Part shown: piece by piece, positions 55,025-64,000 of the stretch | Layout: every line of letters begins with the position of its first letter | Numbering within the stretch: the first letter of the stretch is position 1 | NCBI RefSeq assembly: GCF_003344535.1 | Contig: NZ_QPKS01000006.1 | Span: 127,690 to 191,689 of the forward strand | Reading direction: 5' to 3' | Source: Exiguobacterium flavidum | GTDB lineage: Bacteria; Bacillota; Bacilli; Exiguobacteriales; Exiguobacteriaceae | Length of the DNA: 64,000 bases | Translations under genes and position numbers: made by a program | Notes under the pieces: generated by a model | Databases searched by the model: none | What the model saw: the letters and a program-made list of their open reading frames with translations, nothing else | Told to the model about the DNA's origin: nothing

Positions 55025-55801
55025 ATCGCCTAGATACGTCAGCACGTCTTCGACGAACGTCCGGCTTCCAGCGAGCACGCTCGTCTGCCCCATGAAGTCC
55101 ATCGGGGTTCCTTCGATCGAACCGACCACGCCGCCAAGCTCCTCGATCAACAACTGACCGGCCGCATAATCCCATGGCATGTTCCGCATCGTGATGTATC
55201 CGTCGACACGTCCGGCTGCAACCCAGGCAAGTTCGAGCGACGCGGCTCCGATGGCACGGCAACCGATCGAATCCGTCACGACCGGACCGAGCAACGACGG
55301 ATCGATCCGCCTATTACGCGTCACCCAGGTCGCGTTCATGCAAAGCAGCGCGTCCTTGACCTCCTTCTCCTCAAGCCGCGCGAGCCGGACGCCGTTCATG
55401 AACGAACCGCCGCCGCGCCGTGCATGAAATAACTCGTCAGCCATGACGTCGTAGACGAACCCGAACATCAAGACCCCGTCGACCATGATGGCAATCGAGA
55501 TGGCGAACAACCGCTTTTGCCGGATGAAGTTCATCGTTCCGTCGATCGGGTCGACGAACCATACTGTCCCGTCTAACGTCTTAGGACGTTCCGCCATCCC
55601 TTCCTCACCGAATATCCCGTGGTCCGGATATACTTCCCCGATACCCTTGATGAGCATCCGCTCGACTTCCTTGTCGATTTCAGTGACGAGATCACTCCGG
55701 TTCGTCTTCTCCTCGATCGCATATGCGTGATCGATCTCCTTACGAATATAGTTCCCTGCCCGCTTGATCAAATCGATCGCAAGCTCCTGCATCTCAATCA
55801 T
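55010..55801 (-). CDS. suhB: Inositol monophosphatase family protein (SuhB/YktC)
   Basis: A 263-residue lithium-sensitive phosphatase-fold protein. Metal-binding motifs are EEG (in GIFGEEGMAERP), WFVDPIDGTMNF (about 82-93) and MPWDYAAGQLLIEELGG. Family members dephosphorylate inositol phosphate, NADP(H) or fructose bisphosphate; the substrate here is open. The start is ATG at 55801 with GGGGTG upstream. It occupies the yktC position between the small gene at 55907 and typA. Confidence 0.88.
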   Translation of the reverse strand: MIEMQELAIDLIKRAGNYIRKEIDHAYAIEEKTNRSDLVTEIDKEVERMLIKGIGEVYPDHGIFGEEGMAERPKTLDGTVWFVDPIDGTMNFIRQKRLFAISIAIMVDGVLMFGFVYDVMADELFHARRGGGSFMNGVRLARLEEKEVKDALLCMNATWVTRNRRIDPSLLGPVVTDSIGCRAIGAASLELAWVAAGRVDGYITMRNMPWDYAAGQLLIEELGGVVGSIEGTPMDFMGQTSVLAGSRTFVEDVLTYLGDEKNA

Positions 55802-55820
55802 CCGTATCACCCCGGCTTCA

Positions 55821-55850
55821 TTAATAGTCCAATGATATCATTCTGAACAA
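55821..55850 (-). promoter_or_regulatory. Candidate promoter of suhB
   Basis: TTGTTC (55845-55850), an 18-base spacer, and TATTAA (55821-55826) on the minus strand, beginning within the T run of the upstream terminator. Moderate matches only. Confidence 0.4.
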
Positions 55851-55881
55851 AAAAGAAAACCAGCGAAACGATCCGCTGGTC
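55848..55881 (-). terminator. Intrinsic terminator after the small gene at 55907
   Basis: ACCAGCG-GATCGTTT-CGCTGGT followed by TTTCTTTTTT on the minus strand. Confidence 0.85.
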
Positions 55882-55906
55882 GCACTTCTTCCATTTTATT
55901 CCTTGT

Positions 55907-56095
55907 TTAAGCTTCGAGTCGCACCATCTCTTGCCGGTACTTTTCGAGGCGTTCCTTGCTTGCTCCTACAGCGTCATTGTCTTTCGCGACGATTGCATCA
56001 TGGAGCGTCGCAAGCTCGTAGTCGATTTCTAAACGCAATACAGGAATGCGTTTTTCTGCATCTTTTCTTTTGAATGCTTCAATCACTTGTTTCAC
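55907..56095 (-). CDS. Small conserved helical protein (ykzI position)
   Basis: A 62-residue, strongly charged protein predicted to be all helix (KQVIEAFKRKDAEKRIPVLR, then EYELATLHDAIVA-like and KERLEKYRQEMVRLEA). No known motif. I start it at GTG 56095, with AAAGGAG 10 bases upstream; an ATG at 56128 lies upstream of that site and is less likely. The gene lies between yktA and suhB, where Bacillus has small genes of unknown function, and has its own promoter and terminator. Confidence 0.65.
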   Translation of the reverse strand: MKQVIEAFKRKDAEKRIPVLRLEIDYELATLHDAIVAKDNDAVGASKERLEKYRQEMVRLEA

Positions 56096-56168
56096 AGGTT
56101 CCACACTCCTTTGCGAGTTGAAGGGCATATGTTGTCAGATAATTATGAAAATTGTTAAGGTTTCATCT

Positions 56169-56197
56169 ATATTAGTACTTTTGAAGTTAGATGTAAA
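56169..56197 (-). promoter_or_regulatory. Promoter of the small gene at 55907
   Basis: TTTACA (56192-56197), a 17-base spacer, and TAATAT (56169-56174) on the minus strand, within the AT-rich spacer. Confidence 0.6.
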
Positions 56198-56329
56198 CCC
56201 TCCAATTTTTAAAAATGTGTTTTTGTTTTCTAGTGTTGTATGTAGTATATAGCCGTCATTCGAAATGTTTAAACTGAATTAAAGACAATTCATTACTTCA
56301 AGAAAGGATTTTTTCGATTCTTATATAAG

Positions 56330-56362
56330 AAAAGACGGCCCACCAATGGGAGCCGCCTCTTT
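56330..56362 (-). terminator. Intrinsic terminator after yktA
   Basis: GGCGGCTC-CCATTGGT-GGGCCGTC (two G-T pairs) followed by TTTTC on the minus strand, 17 bases past the yktA stop. Confidence 0.72.
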
Positions 56363-56378
56363 CGTCCTCGTCTGTTGA

Positions 56379-56651
56379 TCACTTCTTCAAGCGCAACTTT
56401 TCTGCGGAGCTGCTGCGAGCCTCCTGCACTGCCTTATAGCTTGAGCAGCCAGTCTCTTCATAATAGAACTGATCAAGCTGCTTCTCTTCCGACTTCGAGG
56501 TGACGATCGCCTTGAACGCACGATAAGCCTCGAGCAGTTCGGTACGCTTGACCCCTTCCTCGTAGGTCTGTTCGACTTTCCCGAAAAATTCGATGACCGT
56601 GACGATCTCATCGGTCGACCAATCCGGGTTGAGCGGATAATTGATTCTCAC
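56379..56651 (-). CDS. yktA: UPF0223 family protein YktA
   Basis: A 90-residue helical protein with INYPLNPDWSTDEIVTVIEFF at the N terminus and a VKRTELLEAYRAFK motif, matching the UPF0223 (YktA) family of Firmicutes, of unknown function. The start is GTG at 56651; the ribosome-binding GGAAGG is 12 bases upstream. It is divergent from speA, as in the B. subtilis pdh-speA-yktA region. Confidence 0.85.
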   Translation of the reverse strand: MRINYPLNPDWSTDEIVTVIEFFGKVEQTYEEGVKRTELLEAYRAFKAIVTSKSEEKQLDQFYYEETGCSSYKAVQEARSSSAEKLRLKK

Positions 56652-56715
56652 TCCAAAACACTTCCTTCCTCACTGAACATTTTCTATTCTACCCTGAACT
56701 TGAGACACAAAACAG

Positions 56716-56743
56716 TTGCAACCTTTCAGAAACTTGGTATAGT
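56716..56743 (+). promoter_or_regulatory. Sigma-A promoter of speA
   Basis: TTGCAA (56716-56721), a 16-base spacer, and TATAGT (56738-56743) on the plus strand, about 45 bases before the speA start. Confidence 0.7.
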
Positions 56744-56789
56744 TAGCTTGTTTGATTGTTTTTTATTCGGTTTTAAGGGGGGAAATCTG

Positions 56790-58277
56790 GTGCAAACAAA
56801 AAGCTTAACACAGCTCGATACACCTCTATTCGATGCGCTGCTCGCGCATGCGAAACGTCAACCAATTCAATTTCATATTCCCGGTCATAAAAATGGTCAA
56901 GGGATGGATCCTGCGTTCCGTGACTTCATCGGTCAGAACGCACTCGATATCGATTTGATCAATATCGCTCCGCTCGATGATCTCCACCATCCGAAAGGAA
57001 TCATCCGCGAAGCACATCAACTCGCTGCGAACGCATTCCATGCAGACGAGACGTTCTTCTCCGTCCAAGGGACCTCGACTGCCATCATGGCGATGATCAT
57101 GAGCGTGGTCGGCCCGGACGATAAGATCCTTGTCCCGCGCAACGTCCATAAGTCGGTGATGTCGGCAATCGTTCTTTCTGGAGCGCACCCGATTTTCATT
57201 CACCCTGAATTCGACGAGACGTTCGGCATCGCTCACGGTATCACTCCGAGCGCCGTCGAACGGGCGCTCAGTCTCCATCCGGACACGAAGGCGCTCCTCG
57301 TCATCAATCCGACCTATTTCGGCGTCGCTGGCGACCTCGAGAGCATCGTGCGAGTGGCGCATAACAAAGGAATCCCAGTGCTCGTCGACGAGGCGCACGG
57401 CGTCCACATCGGCTTCCATGAGGGTATGCCGCTGTCTGCTATGCAGGCCGGCGCTGACCTCGCCGCGACGAGCGTCCACAAGCTCGGCGGGTCTCTGACA
57501 GGCAGCTCGATCCTCAACGTCCGGCGCGGCCTTGTCTCGCCTGATAAGGTGAAGGCCGTGCTCTCGATGCTGACGACGACTTCGACGTCCTATCTTCTGC
57601 TCGCATCGCTCGACTGTGCGCGACGTCACCTTGCCGTCAATGGTGAGGCGATGAACCGCCGATCGCTCGAACTCGCGACACGGATGCGCCTTGGTCTCGC
57701 GAAGCTCCCGTACCTCGCCGTCTTCGGTGAAGCGGACCTTCATTCGAGCGCGACGTTCGCGTTCGACCCGACGAAGGTGCTGATCTCGGTCAAGGGACTC
57801 GGTATCACTGGTCACCTCGTCGAGGAGTACCTGCGCGACGAACACCGGATCGAAGTCGAACTGTCAGACTTGAACAACATTCTCCTCATCATCACGTCCG
57901 GAGATTCGGAAGAGACGGTCGATGCCCTTTTGCAGGCGATGGCCGCTCTCGTCGAGAGATTCAAGGACTCTGGCGCACAGACGACAGATCACTCGATCGT
58001 GTTGCCGGACATCCCGGCCCTCGCCCTCAGCCCGCGTGACGCTTTTTATGAAGAGACGGAGACGATCCCGCTCATGAGCGCGGTAGGACGCATTTCAGCC
58101 GAGTTCATGATGGTCTATCCGCCCGGAATCCCGATTTTCATCCCGGGAGAGATGATCACGGCAGACAACCTCGCCTATATCAAGCAAAACATCGAAGCGG
58201 GTCTTCCGGTACAGGGACTTGAGGATCATACGCTTCAGACGATCAAGGTCATCCAGCAGTCAAACGCTATTCGTTGA
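56790..58277 (+). CDS. speA: Orn/Lys/Arg decarboxylase family protein (SpeA-like)
   Basis: A 495-residue fold-type I PLP decarboxylase for polyamine synthesis. The PLP lysine is K231 in SVHKLGGSLTGSS, with D200 in LVDEAHGVHIGFH contacting the pyridine ring, HIPGHKNGQGMD near the N terminus, and FSVQGTSTAIM. It is the short (about 490-residue) Bacillus SpeA type, lacking the N-terminal wing of E. coli enzymes. Arginine is the substrate in B. subtilis; here it is inferred from synteny. The start is GTG at 56790 after AGGGGGG, since the frame upstream contains the promoter. Confidence 0.9.
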   Translation: MQTKSLTQLDTPLFDALLAHAKRQPIQFHIPGHKNGQGMDPAFRDFIGQNALDIDLINIAPLDDLHHPKGIIREAHQLAANAFHADETFFSVQGTSTAIMAMIMSVVGPDDKILVPRNVHKSVMSAIVLSGAHPIFIHPEFDETFGIAHGITPSAVERALSLHPDTKALLVINPTYFGVAGDLESIVRVAHNKGIPVLVDEAHGVHIGFHEGMPLSAMQAGADLAATSVHKLGGSLTGSSILNVRRGLVSPDKVKAVLSMLTTTSTSYLLLASLDCARRHLAVNGEAMNRRSLELATRMRLGLAKLPYLAVFGEADLHSSATFAFDPTKVLISVKGLGITGHLVEEYLRDEHRIEVELSDLNNILLIITSGDSEETVDALLQAMAALVERFKDSGAQTTDHSIVLPDIPALALSPRDAFYEETETIPLMSAVGRISAEFMMVYPPGIPIFIPGEMITADNLAYIKQNIEAGLPVQGLEDHTLQTIKVIQQSNAIR

Positions 58278-58283
58278 TCGACC

Positions 58284-58325
58284 AAAAAAAGGGCAGTGCT
58301 TCCATCTGGAGGCACTGCCCTTTTC
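58284..58325. terminator. Bidirectional terminator after speA
   Basis: AAAGGGCAGTGCTTCC-ATCT-GGAGGCACTGCCCTTT: a long stem with one mismatch, followed by T on the plus strand and T run on the minus strand. It serves speA and the DUF3055-like gene. Confidence 0.92.
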
Positions 58326-58328
58326 GTC

Positions 58329-58631
58329 TTAGTCTGCCTGTTCGTAATGCGGGACGTACGGCAGTAGCTCGCTTAGGAACTCTCCTACGCTCTCCTCGTC
58401 GACTGCGGCGACGTCAAGCAGGCGAACGAGCGTCCCTTCCTCGAGCACGTCATCATGGTCGAGGAGTGCTGCCTTCCCGCTCTCGATGCAGACGACAAGT
58501 GTCTTGCCGAAAAATTGTGACGTGAAGACGATGCCAAAGTCATACCGCGAAAGTTCCGTCGTTATACCGATGAAGCGAACTTGATCCATCTCTGAGAAGG
58601 TGTACAGTTCCTCTAAGCCGATCTCCTCCAT
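58329..58631 (-). CDS. DUF3055-like small protein
   Basis: A 100-residue acidic protein with the segments VRFIGITTELSRYDFGIVFTSQFFGKTLVVCIESGKAALL and an acidic helical C terminus. This resembles the Firmicute DUF3055 family, whose function is unknown; the assignment is tentative. I start it at ATG 58631, with GAGGAG 9 bases upstream; the open frame continues to 58748 but overlaps the divergent acetyltransferase start region. No signal peptide. Confidence 0.65.
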   Translation of the reverse strand: MEEIGLEELYTFSEMDQVRFIGITTELSRYDFGIVFTSQFFGKTLVVCIESGKAALLDHDDVLEEGTLVRLLDVAAVDEESVGEFLSELLPYVPHYEQAD

Positions 58632-58750
58632 CGCGGCCATCTCCTCTTTTTTCTGACTTTTCCTTCTTTGAAGCATGTTGAAACCAGGCAGGAGAGCACA
58701 CATGCCGTCACGAATGAGATGAACAGGACGTTCAATTGGAGGAATCATAC

Positions 58751-59182
58751 ATGCAATTCTATCGCGCTATGCAACATGATGCAGCAGACATCGCATCACT
58801 CGCGCTGCAGCTTTGGCCACACGCTTCCTATGATGAGCTGCTCGACGAACTAGACTTCGATGATCCGATGCAGAGCTACATCCTCGCCCGCGTCGACCTC
58901 GAAGCGATCGGTTTTTGTCACGTCGCGCTCCGCTTCGACTATGTCGAGGGGACTTCTTCATCTCCGGTCGCCTACCTCGAAGGAATCTTCGTCGTTCCAC
59001 AGTGGAGAAATCAAAAGGTAGCGGCCGGCCTCATCGAGCAAGCAACCCGCTTCGGCCGTGAACAAGGATGTACCGAGCTCGCATCCGATACCGAACTTTC
59101 AAACACCGAGAGCCAAGCTTTCCATGAAGCACTCGGGTTCAAGGAAGCGAATCGCATCGTCTGCTATACGAAACGGATATGA
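58751..59182 (+). CDS. GNAT acetyltransferase, aminoglycoside 6'-N-acetyltransferase-like
   Basis: A 143-residue GNAT protein that resembles the AAC(6')-I group: the pattern WPHASYDELLDEL, RFDYVEGTSSSPVAYLEGIFV, ELASDTELSNTESQAFHEALGF and IVCYTK follows that group closely. AAC(6') enzymes acetylate the 6'-amino group of aminoglycosides with acetyl-CoA. The acetyl-CoA motif normally R/Q-x-x-G-x-G/A reads R86-N-Q-K-V-A91 here, so lysine replaces the first glycine; activity should be regarded as unproven. The start is ATG at 58751 after GGAGG. It is a single gene between terminators. Confidence 0.82.
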   Translation: MQFYRAMQHDAADIASLALQLWPHASYDELLDELDFDDPMQSYILARVDLEAIGFCHVALRFDYVEGTSSSPVAYLEGIFVVPQWRNQKVAAGLIEQATRFGREQGCTELASDTELSNTESQAFHEALGFKEANRIVCYTKRI

Positions 59183-59187
59183 ACATG

Positions 59188-59224
59188 AAAAAAGCGTCGC
59201 TTCCCATGAGGAAACGACGCTTTT
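59188..59224. terminator. Bidirectional terminator between the acetyltransferase and pdhD
   Basis: AAAGCGTCG-CTTCCCATGAGGAAA-CGACGCTTT with T on both strands. It ends the pdh transcript and the acetyltransferase transcript. Confidence 0.9.
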
Positions 59225-59229
59225 GTAAA

Positions 59230-60642
59230 TTACTTGATGATGTGGATCGGGCTGCCGATCGCAACTTCTGCAGTTTCCATCGCGATTTCACCGAGTGAAG
59301 GGTGAGCGTGGATCGTAAGTGCGATATCTTCAGCAGTCATGCCTGCTTCGATGGCAAGGCCCATCTCAGCGATCATGTCTGAAGCGCCTGTACCAGCGAT
59401 TTGCGCGCCGATCAGGAGACCATCTTCCTTACGTGTGATCATTTTCAGGAAGCCGTCCGGCTCGTTGAGTGCAAGAGCACGTCCGTTTGCAGCGTAAGGG
59501 AATTTCGACGCGACGTAGTCGAGTCCTTCCTCTTTCGCTTGTGCTTCCGTGTAACCGACAGTCGCGAGTTCAGGGTCTGTGAAGACGACCGCTGGAATCG
59601 CGCTGTAGTCGAGGTATGCAGGGTGTCCTGCAGCTGCTTCTGCAGCGATTTTCGCTTCGAACGACGCTTTGTGTGCAAGCGGCGGTCCAGGAACGATATC
59701 ACCGATTGCGTAGACGTTCTCGTTCGACGTCTTGCACTGATCGTCGATTTCGATGAGTCCACGGTCGCTGACTTTGACGTCGCCCATCTCAAGGCCGAGG
59801 TCACCAGTGTTCGGACGGCGGCCGACAGTGACGAGGACGTAGTCCGCGTCGACTGATTGCTCTTCGCCATTCACTTCGAATGTGACTTTCACGCCAGTTT
59901 CCGTCTCTTCGACACCTTTAGCAAGTGCTTCGGTATGGATCGTGACGTTGCCTTTTTGCTTGATTTTCTTTTTGACGACTTGCGTCATCGCTGGCTCGAA
60001 ACCAGACAGGATGTCTTTCATACCTTCAAGGATGACGACTTCCGTGTCGAAGTTCGCGTACGCCGTACCAAGTTCCATACCGATATATCCTCCGCCGATG
60101 ACGACGAGTTTTTTCGGGATTTCAGGAAGGTTGAGCGCGCCTGTAGACGAAAGGACACGTTTCGACCATTTGAAAGCTGGAAGTTCGATCGGAGTCGAAC
60201 CTGTCGCGATGATACATTTCTTGAATTTGTATGGTGTAGACGTTTCGCCGCTGATGACGCGTACTGTGTCTTCCGATTGGAAGAAAGCTTCACCGCGAAC
60301 AGTCTCGACTTTATTTCCTTTGAGGAGACCTTCGACTCCGCCAGTCAACTTGTTGACGACGGATTGCTTCCAAGCTTGGACTTTAGAGAAGTCGACTGAG
60401 ACGTTCTCAGAAGTGATTCCCATCGAGTCTGAACCTTTAGCGTGCTGGAAGTTGTGTCCAGCCGTGATGAGCGCTTTCGACGGAATACATCCGACGTTCA
60501 GGCAGACCCCACCGAAGTTCTCGCGTTCTACGATCGTTACTTTCATGCCGAGCTGTGCGCCGCGGATTGCTGCGACGTAACCACCAGGACCTGCTCCGAT
60601 TACGAGCAAATCTGTTTCTGTTGCGAATTCACCTACTACCAT
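59230..60642 (-). CDS. pdhD: Dihydrolipoyl dehydrogenase (E3 of pyruvate dehydrogenase)
   Basis: FAD-dependent E3 that reoxidises the lipoyl group and reduces NAD+. The 470-residue protein has the FAD motif [20 protein letters not shown] (12-31), the redox disulphide C47/C52 in [13 protein letters not shown], the NAD motif [13 protein letters not shown], and the active-site [14 protein letters not shown] near the C terminus. The ATG follows GGAGGG at 3-base distance from pdhC stop region. Last gene of the pdh operon. Confidence 0.97.
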   Translation of the reverse strand: MVVGEFATETDLLVIGAGPGGYVAAIRGAQLGMKVTIVERENFGGVCLNVGCIPSKALITAGHNFQHAKGSDSMGITSENVSVDFSKVQAWKQSVVNKLTGGVEGLLKGNKVETVRGEAFFQSEDTVRVISGETSTPYKFKKCIIATGSTPIELPAFKWSKRVLSSTGALNLPEIPKKLVVIGGGYIGMELGTAYANFDTEVVILEGMKDILSGFEPAMTQVVKKKIKQKGNVTIHTEALAKGVEETETGVKVTFEVNGEEQSVDADYVLVTVGRRPNTGDLGLEMGDVKVSDRGLIEIDDQCKTSNENVYAIGDIVPGPPLAHKASFEAKIAAEAAAGHPAYLDYSAIPAVVFTDPELATVGYTEAQAKEEGLDYVASKFPYAANGRALALNEPDGFLKMITRKEDGLLIGAQIAGTGASDMIAEMGLAIEAGMTAEDIALTIHAHPSLGEIAMETAEVAIGSPIHIIK

Positions 60643-60645
60643 TTC

Positions 60646-61932
60646 TTATCCCTCCATAATGAGAAGTTGTGGGTCGTTCAACAAGCGCTTAACGAGGTTG
60701 AGCGCGTTTTGAGCTGTTGCGCCGTCGATGAGACGGTGGTCGAAGCTGAATGAGAGCGCGAGGACTGGTGCGACGACGATTTCGCCGTTTTTGACGACAG
60801 CCTTCTCAGCGATACGGCCGATACCGAGGATCGCGACTTCCGGATGGTTGATGACCGGTGTGAACCACTGGCCGCCAGCTGAACCGATGTTCGTGATCGT
60901 GATCGATCCGCCTTTCATCTCGTCTCCAGACAACTTGCCTTCACGCGCTTTGCCCGCGAGGTCGTTGATGTTGTCAGCGAGAGCGAAGATCGACTTGCGG
61001 TCAGCATCCTTGACGACTGGGACGACGAGTCCGTTGTCCGTGTCAGCAGCGATACCGATGTTGAAGTAGTTTTTGTAGACGATTTCTTCGTTGACATCGT
61101 CGATCGACGCATTGATTGCAGGGTACTTCTTAGCCGCAGCAGTCAAAGCCTTGACTACGAACGGAAGGTATGTCAGCTTCGTACCTTGTGCAGCAGCGAC
61201 TTCCTTGAAGTTCTTGCGGAGTGCGACGAGATTCGTGACATCCACTTCGTCCATGAGTGTTACGTGTGGAGCAGTATGTTTCGAGTTGACCATCGCTTTT
61301 GAGATCGCTTTGCGGATCCCTTTGATCTTCTCGCGAGTCTCCAGCTCAGGTTGTGCAGCGACGTAAGGTTTGACTTCCGTCTTAGCAGCAGATGCAGCAG
61401 GAGCTTTCGCTTCTTCAGCAGCAGGAGCAGCAGATGTTTGACCACCGTTTGCGAATGCATCGATGTCTTCACGGACGATGCGGCCGTTGTCGCCAGAGCC
61501 CTGTACCTCGCGGATGTCGATGCCTTTTTCACGTGCATACTTACGTACTGAAGGCATTGCGATGACGCGCTCTGATTTATGGAGTTGAACACCTTGTGGA
61601 CGGTCTTCGACTTTCTTCTCTTCAGGAGCCGCTTCTGCTTTTGCTTCTTCTTTTGGTGCTTCTTCAGTCGGTGCAGAAGCAGAACCTTCGCCCTCGACTT
61701 CGAATGTGATGAGGACGTCACCAACGACAGCTACTACGCCTTCGCCGACTTTGACTTCCTTGACAGTACCGTCGACTGGCGACGGGATTTCGACGACCGC
61801 TTTGTCGTTTTGTACTTCAAGCAATACGTCGTCCTCTTTTACTGTGTCTCCTGCTTTGACGAACCATTTTACGATTTCGCCTTCGTGAATGCCTTCACCG
61901 ATGTCCGGCAGTGTGAATTCAAATACTCCCAT
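60646..61932 (-). CDS. pdhC: Dihydrolipoamide acetyltransferase (E2 of pyruvate dehydrogenase)
   Basis: The 428-residue E2 core. One N-terminal lipoyl domain has the lipoylated lysine K44 in [12 protein letters not shown]. An acidic, Glu/Ala-rich linker is followed by the E1/E3-binding domain (about 125-165, [15 protein letters not shown]), an Ala/Pro/Lys-rich linker, and the catalytic domain ending with [16 protein letters not shown], where H is the catalytic base. One lipoyl domain is normal for Gram-positives. It is 3 bases before pdhD and 98 after pdhB. Confidence 0.97.
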   Translation of the reverse strand: MGVFEFTLPDIGEGIHEGEIVKWFVKAGDTVKEDDVLLEVQNDKAVVEIPSPVDGTVKEVKVGEGVVAVVGDVLITFEVEGEGSASAPTEEAPKEEAKAEAAPEEKKVEDRPQGVQLHKSERVIAMPSVRKYAREKGIDIREVQGSGDNGRIVREDIDAFANGGQTSAAPAAEEAKAPAASAAKTEVKPYVAAQPELETREKIKGIRKAISKAMVNSKHTAPHVTLMDEVDVTNLVALRKNFKEVAAAQGTKLTYLPFVVKALTAAAKKYPAINASIDDVNEEIVYKNYFNIGIAADTDNGLVVPVVKDADRKSIFALADNINDLAGKAREGKLSGDEMKGGSITITNIGSAGGQWFTPVINHPEVAILGIGRIAEKAVVKNGEIVVAPVLALSFSFDHRLIDGATAQNALNLVKRLLNDPQLLIMEG

Positions 61933-62030
61933 TTGAATATGCCTCCTTTTATTTCACTCTTCGCTGGGTGCTGCTATCTTTAAAACGGAACAAGGAGAGA
62001 ATTTCGCCCTCTCCCGTACCGAATCACTTT

Positions 62031-63008
62031 TTAGAAGTTGTAGACTTGTTTCACTTTCTCGACGATATCCTTGTGGTCAGGGAGCCATGCATCTTCACCT
62101 TGTGCGAACGGGAAGATCGTGTCTGGCGCTGCCACACGAAGGATTGGTGCTTCGAGGTCGAGGATCGCACGTTCTTGGATTTCAGTCGCTACCATAGCTG
62201 CGATACCAGCCTGCTTCTGAGCTTCCTGAACGACGACGACGCGGTTCGTCTTCTTGACCGACTCGACGATCGTGTCGATGTCGATCGGGCTGATCGTCAT
62301 CAAGTCGATGATTTCGACGCTGATGTTCTCTTTTTCAAGTTCTTCAGCAGCCTTGAGTGAAGCGTGGACCATCGCGCCGTAAGTGACGATCGTGACGTCC
62401 GTTCCTTCACGTTTGATGTCAGCTTTACCGAGTTCGATCGTGTAGTCGCCTTCAGGAACTTCACCGCGGAACGAACGGTAGAGCTTCATGTGCTCGAGGA
62501 ATACGACCGGGTCGTTGTCGCGGATCGAAGCGATCAAGAGACCTTTCGCATCGTACGGTGTCGAAGGGATGACGACTTTCAGTCCTGGCGACTGAGCCAT
62601 CAATCCTTCGAGGTTGTCCGCGTGAAGCTCAGGTGTCTTAACGCCGCCGCCGAATGGTGAACGGATCGTTACTGGTGAAGAGTACACGCCGCCAGAACGG
62701 TAACGCATACGTGCGAGCTGTGCCGCGACCGAATCGAATACTTCGAAAACGAAACCGAAGAACTGGATTTCCATGATCGGGCGGAAGCCTGTCAATGTAA
62801 GACCGACAGCGAGACCGCCGATTCCTGATTCTGCGAGAGGCGTATCGAATACGCGATCTTCGCCGAACTCGTCTTGAAGACCTTCCGTCGCACGGAATAC
62901 CCCACCGTTTTTACCGACGTCTTCTCCGAACAAGAGAACTTGTTCGTCGCGTTTCATCTCGACGCGCATCGCGTCAGTGATCGCTTGGATCATCGTCATT
63001 TGTGCCAT
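62031..63008 (-). CDS. pdhB: Pyruvate dehydrogenase E1 component, beta subunit
   Basis: The 325-residue E1 beta chain, with the transketolase pyrimidine-binding domain ([29 protein letters not shown], with the catalytic glutamate) and the C-terminal transketolase domain ([30 protein letters not shown]). It pairs with PdhA to decarboxylate pyruvate with thiamine diphosphate. It follows pdhA by 3 bases. The 98-base gap to pdhC contains a GGAGAG/CTCTCC hairpin without a strong T run. Confidence 0.97.
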   Translation of the reverse strand: MAQMTMIQAITDAMRVEMKRDEQVLLFGEDVGKNGGVFRATEGLQDEFGEDRVFDTPLAESGIGGLAVGLTLTGFRPIMEIQFFGFVFEVFDSVAAQLARMRYRSGGVYSSPVTIRSPFGGGVKTPELHADNLEGLMAQSPGLKVVIPSTPYDAKGLLIASIRDNDPVVFLEHMKLYRSFRGEVPEGDYTIELGKADIKREGTDVTIVTYGAMVHASLKAAEELEKENISVEIIDLMTISPIDIDTIVESVKKTNRVVVVQEAQKQAGIAAMVATEIQERAILDLEAPILRVAAPDTIFPFAQGEDAWLPDHKDIVEKVKQVYNF

Positions 63009-63011
63009 GGG

Positions 63012-64000
<989 letters not shown>

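Larger units (their letters stand above)
56096..56378. other. AT-rich intergenic stretch without a gene
   Basis: About 280 bases between the small gene at 55907 and yktA, clearly richer in A+T than the surrounding sequence. It holds the promoter at 56169-56197, the yktA terminator at 56330-56362 and no credible open frame on either strand. A possible remnant of a lost gene or just a relaxed spacer. Confidence 0.6.

Noticed and set aside
61933-62030. Possible attenuator between pdhB and pdhC
   Set aside because: There is a GGAGAG/CTCTCC hairpin, but it lacks a T run and any leader logic; I mention it only in the pdhB entry.

Overview
This window is a stretch of bacterial core chromosome with almost no accessory DNA. 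Gene content and order match the B. subtilis region from the pdh operon to the pyr operon: pdhABCD, speA, yktA, suhB, typA, ylaH, ylaI, phoH, ylaN, ftsW, pyc, cta genes, ylb genes, rpmF, bshC, dcw division/cell-wall cluster, ylmDE-sepF-ylmGH-divIVA, ileS, lspA, rluD, pyrRPBC. Here it reads right to left, and nearly every gene is on the minus strand. The host is a low-GC-lineage Gram-positive (Bacillales). It has bacillithiol synthesis (bshC) and PyrR- and T-box-controlled leaders. Every sporulation gene that punctuates this region in Bacillus is missing (spoVD, spoVE, spoIIGA, sigE, sigG, ylbJ). Moderate-to-high GC plus sporulation loss fits a high-GC Exiguobacterium-type species; the genus is an inference.

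Layout, low to high coordinate. 1-3.9 kb: pyrimidine operon (pyrR-pyrP-pyrB-pyrC, the last cut by the window edge) with three PyrR-binding sites. 3.9-8.4 kb: rluD, lspA and ileS, the last behind an isoleucine T-box leader whose promoter lies inside divIVA. 8.4-12 kb: divIVA-ylmH-ylmG-sepF-ylmE-ylmD. 12-24 kb: the dcw cluster ftsZ-ftsA-divIB-murG-murD-mraY-murF-pbpB-ftsL-rsmH, without mraZ, murE, murB or an in-cluster SEDS gene. 24-31.8 kb: bshC, a DUF3397 membrane protein, a PanE-like reductase, rpmF, ylbN, tmcAL (plus strand), ylbL, coaD, rsmD, ylbG, ylbF. 31.9-33.1 kb: a plus-strand ATP-grasp ligase of unknown substrate and a YugN-like gene. 33.3-41.7 kb: cytochrome caa3 oxidase and its assembly factors (a small unknown, sco, ctaM, ctaG, ctaFEDCB, and divergent ctaA). 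41.9-48.4 kb: photolyase, pyruvate carboxylase, ftsW, ylaN. 48.5-59.2 kb: mostly small conserved genes around phoH, ylaI, a sugar-dehydrogenase-like lipoprotein, ylaH, typA, suhB, yktA, speA and an AAC(6')-like acetyltransferase. 59.2-64 kb: pyruvate dehydrogenase genes pdhD, C, B and a 5'-truncated pdhA.

Most genes sit in tight runs with ATGA or TGATG stop/start overlaps, so translation is probably coupled within pyr, dcw, ylb and cta blocks. Intrinsic terminators separate the transcription units. The most interesting signals are regulatory: (1) three PyrR sites, of which the pyrP site lacks a terminator and instead covers the ribosome-binding site; (2) a perfect TGTGA-N6-TCACA Crp/Fnr-type operator in the ctaA/ctaB divergent region, about 42 bp upstream of the start predicted from a near-consensus ctaA -10 box, followed by a cre-like site; (3) a consensus sigma-A promoter for the ileS T-box embedded in divIVA codons; (4) an unknown 83-residue protein coupled to sco. 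I found no CRISPR array, insertion sequence, prophage, tRNA or rRNA, and nothing that looks like a large undescribed system.
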